64,000 nucleotides of DNA from Trileptium ribeirensis (taxonomy: Eukaryota > Nematoda > Enoplea > Enoplida > Thoracostomopsidae): assembly GCA_030248225.1 (NCBI GenBank), contig JASANE010020372.1, positions 1 to 64,000 on the forward strand, written 5' to 3'. Below, one piece after another: positions 56,289 through 64,000 of this stretch. A program made the translations under genes and the position numbers. Position 1 is the stretch's first letter, and the number at the start of each line of letters is the position of its first letter. The notes below the pieces were generated by a model. The model made no database searches and was not told where the DNA came from. It saw only the letters and a list, made by a program, of their open reading frames with translations.

Positions 56289-56893
56289 GCGATCTATTAC
56301 AAAATGTATGCTATCTGGCACAAAAGCAACACAGGTCCGCCGGTAAAAATAAGAGTTACCGATATATTCACTTGTTACTATGCCCGTTATTGAGAGATCA
56401 TAATACTGGGCGACCTATTACAGAATGTATGCTATCTGGCACAAAAGCAACACAGGTCCGCCGGTAAAAATAAGAGTTACCGATATATTCACTTGTTACT
56501 ATGCCCGTTATTGAGAGATCATAATACTGGGCGACCTATTACAGAATGTATGCTATCTGGCACAAAAGCAACACAGGTCCGCCGGTAAAAATAAGAGTTA
56601 CCGATATATTCACTTGTTACTATGCCCGTTATTGAGAGATCATAATACTGGGCGACCTATTACAGAATGTATGCTATCTGGCACAAAAGCAACACAGGTC
56701 CGCCGGTAAAAATAAGAGTTACCGATATATTCACTTGTTACTATGCCCGTTATTGAGAGATCATAATACTGGGCGACCTATTACAGAATGTATGCTATCT
56801 GGCACAAAAGCAACACAGGTCCGCCGGTAAAAATAAGAGTTACCGATATATTCACTTGTTACTATGCCCGTTATTGAGAGATCATAATACTGA
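56289..56893. repeat. 121-bp satellite, five copies
   Basis: Units start at 56,289, 56,410, 56,531, 56,652 and 56,773 (GCGACCTATTACAGAATG). Copies 2-5 appear identical by eye and the first has a few differences, which indicates very recent amplification. No coding frame is kept. Confidence 0.95.
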
Positions 56894-57710
56894 GATTTAG
56901 TTTAAGAGATCATATAAGAAACAATGAAGTTATTATTAACTGATCCCTCATTGCCACAATTCGCATTCATAATTTATTCATACTTAAAATAAACGTGCAA
57001 AAGTAACGTAACAAGTTTAGAGGTGATTTCAATTGAAAATTGATATCAATAAAAAATTAGATTTTAGAGGTTATTTAAATTAAAAGTTATTTGAATTGAA
57101 AATTGATTTCAGTTGAAATTTCAAAGCTGGAACTCAATTGAAAAAAATTCAAGCTTCAACAACAACAAGAGCTAATATAAAAATTAGTTCTTGTTGGTAA
57201 TAAAATTTTAAGCTTAGTAATAACACTAATGCATAATAATATCTATTGTAAAGGGTCCCCTAAGCTAAGTAGGAGGGTTATAGACCCATAACCACCCAAA
57301 TTATTATTTTCAGGTTTTTTCGCCCCATGGATTACTTAGCTTGGCGAAAGTGCGATTACTTAGCTAGTAATTTTGCTGAAATCCCATTGACCCGAAAGTT
57401 CCCAGAAAATTCCAAAATAGTGAGTCATCAGTGACGTCATTGACGCGACTTAGTGTTGATTGGCTTAAGTTGTTTCATTTTGTTGTTAGTTTAATTCACG
57501 ATCAGTTGTTGGTTCTTTTTTGTAGAGTGCGGTTGTGTAGGTAGTAGCTCCTGCTAATTTTAATTTTAGTTTTTGGCTTTACATTACACGCAAAGAACTG
57601 CGTGCTGGTAATGTTTTGGGGCCTTCTTAAAGAAGTCCTGCGTTGTTTTCTGTCTTCGAGATTTTTGTTTTATACTTGTTTATGATTTACAAATGCCTAA
57701 CCATGGCAAG
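56894..57710. other. Intergenic, nothing recognised
   Basis: AT-rich, with local repeats of AATTGAAA/TTCAATTG near 57,020-57,150. No coding or RNA gene is supported. Confidence 0.4.
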
Positions 57711-58596
57711 TGGTGACGTGTGTATGCGGACATAAACTAAGATCACATAGCGCTTAGCAGAACTACAATTGTACCTGGTGTCAAGGATATAGTCGGGTGT
57801 TAGTGCGTCTCATATAGAATAATACTGGCAGCATACTACAAGTAGACAGGTGATGTCGGCTTAAAGAATTAACGTTCAGTGCAAAATTAGTAGCATAGAA
57901 TAAATTAATAGCAAATTGATAAGCCCTCGGCCGAGTCAGCCCTGGGAGTTGAGAATTGAGCGAGTTAAGGGCAAGGGGCAATTTCTTGAGAATCCGGGGT
58001 ATATAAGTGAGAAAGGAGAGGCATTAGAAAGACTTGTCTTAAGCACTTTCGGTGCTTCCTCAAAATTACTTCAGCATACCGACCGGGTGTTGGAGGACGA
58101 GTAGAAAACGTCCCAACTAGGGTGTCCGCGACCGCGACAACCTAGTTCATAATTGGTGACGTGTGTATGCGGACATAAACTAAGATCACATAGCGCTTAG
58201 CAGAACTACAATTGTACCTGGTGTCAAGGATATAGTCGGGTGTTAGTGCGTCTCATATAGAATAATACTGGCAGCATACTACAAGTAGACATGTGATGTC
58301 GGCTTAAAAAATTAACGTTCAGTGCAAAATTAGTAGCATAGAATAAATTAATAGCAAATTGATAAGCCCTCGGCCGAGTCAGCCCTGGGAGTTGAGAATT
58401 GAGCGAGTTAAGGGCAAGGGGTAATTTCTTGAGAATCCGGAGTATATAAGTGAGAAAGGAGAGGCATTAGAAAGACTTGTCTTAAGCACTTTCGGTGCTT
58501 CCTCAAAATTACTTCAGCATACCGACCGGGTGTTGGAGGACGAGTAGAAAACGTCCCAACTAGGGTGTCCGCGACCGCGACAACCTAGTTCATAAT
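57711..58596 (+). repeat. 443-bp tandem duplication, LTR-like
   Basis: Two nearly identical units (57,711-58,153 and 58,154-58,596) start TGGTGACGTGTGTATGCGG and end CCTAGTTCATAAT. Each carries a TATATAA box (near 58,001 and 58,443), a CACTTTCGGTGCTTCC segment and a GACCGGGTGTTGGAGGACG segment. This promoter-like layout, and a unit junction reading AAT-TGGTGACG as a retroelement primer site would, suggest LTR-derived sequence. A 62-codon frame in copy 1 is not convincing as a gene. Confidence 0.7.
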
Positions 58597-59228
58597 ATAA
58601 CTCTCATGAATTCCCACCTGGTGTACGTTATATAAGATAGGGGTAATAAACAGCGTAAATCTAGGGTATTAGGTTAAGATAATTAGATATAATACGGAAT
58701 ATCAGAGACCGCGGTATTCTGCATCAATCTTAAACGAGAACTAGTAACGTAATAAATAACCTTAATCATAAGGGATAATAGAGTGAAAAGAAAAAGTGCT
58801 AAAATTATCGGAACCGAAATAGATTGGTGCTAAACGAGCTAAAATTACGGTGGCAGAAAATAGAAAAAGAACGGCACTATCTACGTAATTAAACGCCTAG
58901 CAAAGAAATTATTCGTTTTTCATATTTCTTAATTCCTTCTCTCCATCATCAGCTCAGCACCCCCAAACTCTCGAAACTACTTTCCCTTTTCCAAAATACA
59001 TCCCTCGCCTTCGTGGCCCCGTTACCCACCTTTTTACTTTTCTATCCCTTCACCTACTGCCGTTCTCTCTTCACACTTTCGACAAATTTTTCCAAATTCA
59101 TTCCTTTAAATTATACCCCTTATTTTATTTCGTTCCCTCCGAAATTTCTAACACAATTACTAAAAAAGACTACTATTTAGTTGGAAGTTTTGCTCAATCC
59201 TTAGACCCCCGAATGGCTGACCAACTGT
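58597..59228. other. Intergenic, nothing recognised
   Basis: AT-rich, with a CT-rich stretch at about 58,935-59,060. No coding frame. Confidence 0.4.
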
Positions 59229-60470
59229 GCACTATTCTTTGCGCAAAACACCAATTTAAGCTCCAATTGTAGCCAGCACCCATTAAACTCAAAGCCATGT
59301 GATAATACTGTTATTTTGTTTTGTTTTTATGGGGGTTGGGTAGGATGGGGACTTTTCTTATGACGGATATCCATATTGAAGAGGACGGGGTTCGTCACCG
59401 AAGGATTGTGCGGTTCGAGGTGTGGCCAGTAGTATGCCGGTGGGACGCTTATGTGGCTCGCGTCTTCTCGTGAGCGACACTACTGCGCTATATTTCGTGA
59501 TGCGGAGTTATCCTTGCTCGGCTCTAATGCTCGAGTTCCAGATAATTGGGCAACAGACACGTATATAGAAGGTTTATTACAAAGTGATAAAATGTTAATG
59601 CACTGTTTGCATTTGCGGCACTATTCTTTATTACCGTATTAAAATCGTAGTACCGTTCTTCTAGCTCGTGATGAAAAGTCGCGGCACTATTCTTTAGTAC
59701 CGTATGATTTTTAACTCAGGATTGCCTTTAGGCAAAATGTATGAATGCAATTAGTTGCATAGTCGTATCCACACAGCAGTACTATTCTTTAGTACCAGAT
59801 TATTTTTAGCTCACTCTTGTACTCCACCAGACTATCCTGCATAGTCTGACTTTCGAATTTGCACAGCCTGACTTCCACTATGGCAGGGTCTGACTCTTGA
59901 ACTTGCACAGTCTGGCGTATAACGTATACACAGCCTGACTTATATGCTCTGCACAGTTCGGCCACTAGTTCACTTTTTACTCGACGATCACTATCTAATA
60001 TTTTAGATTTACGTTAAGTTACAACTTCCTAGCGCTTGGGCCTAAGTTCTTAACCCTAAGTTATAACAACTATTGTTTAGGGGTTACACTTGAGCGATAG
60101 TGATTAGGATTTAGGTTATATGTTACTTTATTACTCCCATGTGGGTTGGCACAACACACCACCGGACGGCTGGTGCACCATGCGATTATATAATTACCTC
60201 AACCTAGGCCTTAGCGTTACGCTAATAGTGCCAGTTATTTTAAACAGGCCGACACCGGACGGCTGCCGAACCACGTTATTAAAGCTGTACAGTAGCGGTC
60301 GACTACTATGCAGTTGAAGTTTACTCAATCCCTAGGCCCCCGGACCGCTGGCACAACTGGCTGGTTATCAGGTGTAGAGTACTGGAGATTTTGATCGTCC
60401 GCAGCCAACCTCTTGCTCGCCTGGTCTTCCCAAGACTAATACTACTTGCTCCACCGACCCCGGACGGCTT
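59229..60470. repeat. Cluster of short interspersed motifs (three families)
   Basis: Family 1 is GCACTATTCTTTAGTACC and variants at 59,229, 59,617, 59,683 and 59,778, partly palindromic (GTAC...GTAC). Family 2 is GCACAGTCTGACTT and variants, about six copies within 59,834-59,962. Family 3 is CCGGACGGCT at about 60,162, 60,251, 60,342 (variant) and 60,458. No gene is supported. The organisation recalls the dyad array at 19.5 kb. Confidence 0.65.
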
Positions 60471-61731
60471 CCAGGCTTCACAAGTAGCACTATTAATATT
60501 TTCGAGACCCACCTGCACTCTCACCCTGGTTACCACTCGCTCGACTCAACGGCCCGAAATTTTTAAGATATTACTAGCCCAAGCGTTATGGTATTCTATC
60601 GCCCCTAGTTACTTTATTGCCACTTCTCACTTCGATTTTACGAGGAAAGTAATATCACTAATTAAAAATATTAATTGGTTTACGGTAACTTATTTGAGCT
60701 GCACCAATATATATTCAACTACACTACGCCTTCCTGCGCTCTACTCGGTTATAATTCAGACCATTACACCGCACATTCTTTGCGCTCCGAAATTCATAAC
60801 AATGTTAAGCAAGCTTGTAATTCCGGAAACCCGAGTATAGGCGTTTCCTGAGGTCCAACCCGACTGATAGAAGGGCCGAGTATAATCACCTTCTCAGTAC
60901 TATAAAAACTAAAATATAGCCTACACGTGACACACGCAATGCTTTGCGTATAGGTACTACTCTCCGCCACAATCGGTTGAATCTTAGCTCAGAAATATCA
61001 GCTATCTATACACCTCGATATCCAACAAACTCGAATCCAACGCCGGTAATATAAACCACTACACACCAAAAACCATAAGCAAACAAAGTTAGCTAAGTAG
61101 CCGGACGTATAAAACAGAAAAACATCGAAAATCAATTCAATTAGAGCTCTTCCAGAGAGTCACCAATTCACAAGAGACCTGGATTAAGACTCATTAGTAA
61201 GTAGGAAAACTTTTAAAACTAGACATAGCTAGAATTTGCAATTAATGTAAAATATGCAAATTAGTTATAGGAATTAAATAAATTTTGTAGTTTAAGAAAC
61301 TAAAATTTTGTAATTTTTGTAAATAATTTTAAGAAACTAAAATTTGGGGGAAACGTATAATTAAGAATTTAGTGAAAAAATAATAAAAATTGGGATTTTA
61401 ACCCGGGAACCCCCTTGTAGCCTACTAGCCCCCTGACAAATACATTTTTGTGTCACCAAACTCAATTGCAAGCACACGGGAAAGCGACCATATCGTCTGA
61501 CGTAGTAATCTTAACTCGACTAGCTAGGCAACATTTTGTTAATCTAAAAACCCGAAGATGGTTGCAGTTCGTATTATTACATTGAAATCACCTTTGAACC
61601 AGACGGCTTGATTGAAGGATCGCCCAAACCGCCCGGAAACCATGATATCAAATCACGGTTTGTGATATAGCGAATGAGATTGACTATTGTCTGTAGTGCT
61701 GTCCTGAAAAGGAACATCAGGACGACGCAGG
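60471..61731. other. Intergenic, 3' flank of the CR1-like element
   Basis: No coding frame is supported. The region next to 61,731 should be the 3' untranslated end of the minus-strand non-LTR element. The exact element end and poly-A or microsatellite tail were not identified. Confidence 0.4.
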
Positions 61732-64000
61732 CTACAGTTCAGGCAGGCACCCCGAGGCATGAAGACGAGACTTGAACGTGTTAAGATTCGGAGCGTTGAC
61801 AACCGAGCCAGGGAGGCGATTCCAGCTATCTACCACTCGATAAGCATAAGAGTATCGTGCACAATCTAGACAAGGGCGAATGCGTGGTTTCAGTTTAAAA
61901 GCATGACCACGTAGTCTATCATCGACAACAAATTCGAACCAAGTTGTTAACGGAAAGTCGAATGTTCCATGAACTGCATTGAACATCAAAATTAAATCTG
62001 CGTGATGACGACGGGTGGATAGCGTCTGCAGTCCAAGAAAACGTAAGCGATCCTCATAAGAAAAGTAGCTTATACCGGGAACGAATTTCGTTGCTCGACG
62101 TTGAACACGTTCAACAAGCTTTATGTCTTTGGCGTAATGAGGACACCAGACACTGGACGTATACTCTAGCTTCGAGCGAACTAGTGAGCGATACAACATC
62201 AAGAATACGGGTTTGTTTAGACTTTTGAACGATCGCCGTATACACCACAGCACATATTCAGATCGTTTAACAATGTCGGCACATTGTTGTGAGAATTTGA
62301 GATCTGACGATATGGTCACGCCCAAGTCTTTCTCTGATGTTTTGTTATGAATGATATCATCGCCCAGGGTGTATATGTGACATGCGTTTGTGCGTCCGAA
62401 GTGCAGACATGTAGATTTGTGAACGCTAAATGACATACACCACAATTTAGCCCATTCCCAAAATGAATTTACGTCGCGTTGCAGGTCGGTAATATCAAAT
62501 TGTGTCAGTGATGAGTGGGCATGAAGACGGCGGAATAGCTTAGAATCGTCGGCAAATTTTCGAATTGCGCCTGATATCCAGTCATCGATATCGTTGAAAT
62601 ATACCGTGAAAAGAACAGGCCCCTGGGGAACACCGCTTTTGACCGTTGACCAATCGGAACGATAGCCATTAACAACAACAGATTGTTGACGGAAACACAA
62701 AAAAGACTCCAACCAACGGATAACATTTCCAGTGATTCCTAAAGCCTTCAGTTTTGTTAGCAATCGCTTATGGGGGACTTTGTCAAAAGCTTTGTGCAAG
62801 TCTAGATAAATTGCATCTACATGATCCCCGCTGTTAAGGACCTGAATGATCCACTGAAGCTAATCAATCAGTTGAGTTGCTGCTGATCTTTTACGCATGA
62901 AGCCGAATTGTGAATTATTGAGCAGATCATTCTTTAGAAGGTGATCCATAATTATGTCAGCGATGATAGATTCCATTATTTTAGACACACTGGCTGTTAG
63001 ACTGACTGGTCGATAGTTTGATACCATGAACCGGGAACCGTTTTTAAAAATAGGCGTTACTAGCGCATTTCGCCAGTCTTGTGGGACGTTGCCGGATAGC
63101 ATTGAGTAATTAAAAAGGTGCTACAATGGTTCACAAAGTTCATGTCGACATTTGTATAAGACAATGTTTTGTATTGAATCTACGCCTGGTGCTGCAAACT
63201 TTTTAAGGACTTGTAGTTTATTCATAATGTGATCAGGGGTAAACGAAATGTTAGCTAATTGTGTTTGAGATTGACTTTGGAACACAGGAATATTACTAAT
63301 ATCTTCGTCTACAAATACGGACGAAAAGTATTTAACCAACAACTGTGCACAATCCAGATCGCAATTTGTAACTGAACCATCGGGTGGCTTAAGCGGTCCG
63401 ACGCCTGGTTTCGATGTAATTCGTTTATTAACGTACGACCAAAATGATTTAGGGTCATAGTTAATGTTACGTGCGAGAAGATACTCGTATCGCTTTATGG
63501 CACGATTTGCATTGAGGCTAGTTACCTCAGCAGCGGCACGATATCTATCTAAGTCCACCATTAGACGAGTACGATTAAAGCGTCTATGACATGTACGCTG
63601 ATGTTTATAAGCCGCGATGTACGCGGAGTCGGCCCATTTTGGTTTAACATTACTACTATTGTTACTTTTTAGTGTGGGTATATAGTTATAATTTGCTTGC
63701 AAAATTGTTTGTTTGACACTTGACCACAATTTTTCGGTGTCATGGCTGTATGGCGTTTCCAACTGAAGACGAACAAAGTTCTTATATGAATTCCAATTTG
63801 CAAGTTTGAAGCGTAATCTTAAATTAGTGTGTCGCTGCTCACGATAATGGTCGCACAGAGCGGAAAAATTTACAGACATGTGATCGCTAGTACCAAGTCC
63901 AGCTCCTGTGTATATGTCATCAAGCATATTTGGGTCATTGAGAAAAACCAGATCGAGAATGTTTTGGCCTCGTGTTGGTGTAGTGACACACTGAGTTAAG
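61732..64000 (-). pseudogene. CR1/L2-like non-LTR retrotransposon ORF2 (endonuclease end plus RT), two in-frame stops, cut by window end
   Basis: One continuous minus-strand frame runs from the window end to a stop at 61,732, interrupted only by TAG at 63,121 and TAG at 62,860. In order it carries the end of the apurinic-type endonuclease (TPTRG, LDLVF, then the catalytic LGTSDH near 63,890), a linker, RT blocks (WRNALVTPIFKNG, YRPVSL, QFGFMRKRS, HKAFDKVPH, GVPQG, FADD active site) and the C-terminal region with LVRSKLEY, WCPHY, RRATKF and WNRLP, as in CR1/L2/Jockey-clade elements. The N-terminus lies beyond the window. The two stops make this copy inactive. The encoded enzyme nicks target DNA and primes reverse transcription there. 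Confidence 0.9.

Noticed and set aside
56289..56893. CRISPR-like array
   Set aside because: Whole 121-bp units repeat without unique spacers, in a eukaryotic context; it is a satellite.

Overview
The window looks like gene-poor, repeat-rich metazoan nuclear DNA. It is AT-rich, has spliced exons with GT-AG borders, fold-back and hAT-type DNA transposon remnants, a CR1/L2-like non-LTR retrotransposon, and a large Ty3/Gypsy-class retroelement. Nothing in it fixes the phylum. No rRNA, CRISPR array, operon or bacterial gene is visible. Only one host gene can be supported: a SYNJ2BP (OMP25)-like PDZ gene on the minus strand (49,999-55,355).

Layout. 1-18.3 kb is non-coding and dominated by three fold-back (long inverted repeat) elements (about 900-2,810; 10,600-13,247; 14,425-18,332). 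It also holds a duplicated 0.86-kb repeat, a pyrimidine-rich minisatellite and one decayed coding remnant. 19.5-20.1 kb holds an array of eight short dyads. 20.45-36.35 kb is a giant retroelement on the minus strand. 38-46 kb is a less AT-rich stretch without recognisable genes, containing copies of a dispersed GC-rich motif. 50-55.4 kb is the PDZ gene, whose introns carry a hAT-like MITE and an array of partial PDZ exons. 56-61 kb contains tandem repeats. From 61.7 kb to the window end is a CR1/L2-like ORF2 on the minus strand.

The retroelement is the main discovery. Read 5'->3' on its own (minus) strand it encodes capsid-like Gag, a zinc-knuckle protein, three repeat-rich or unknown ORFs, an F-type envelope, protease, reverse transcriptase, RNase H, integrase with a GPY-type tail, a Ser/Thr/Pro-rich 525-residue ORF, and two paralogous proteins. 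Each paralog joins an N-terminal NADAR domain (the YbiA/DarG1 family that handles ADP-ribosyl adducts) to a C-terminal SGNH-like fold lacking the catalytic serine. The envelope lies upstream of pol, which is an unusual order. Many frameshifts and stops, including one at the integrase catalytic glutamate, show that this copy is defective, yet the first NADAR ORF is uninterrupted. A retroelement carrying NADAR genes suggests removal of host ADP-ribosylation from its nucleic acids; that is inference.

Long terminal repeats could not be identified by eye. Start codons are uncertain in many retroelement ORFs because frames stay open upstream without an ATG.
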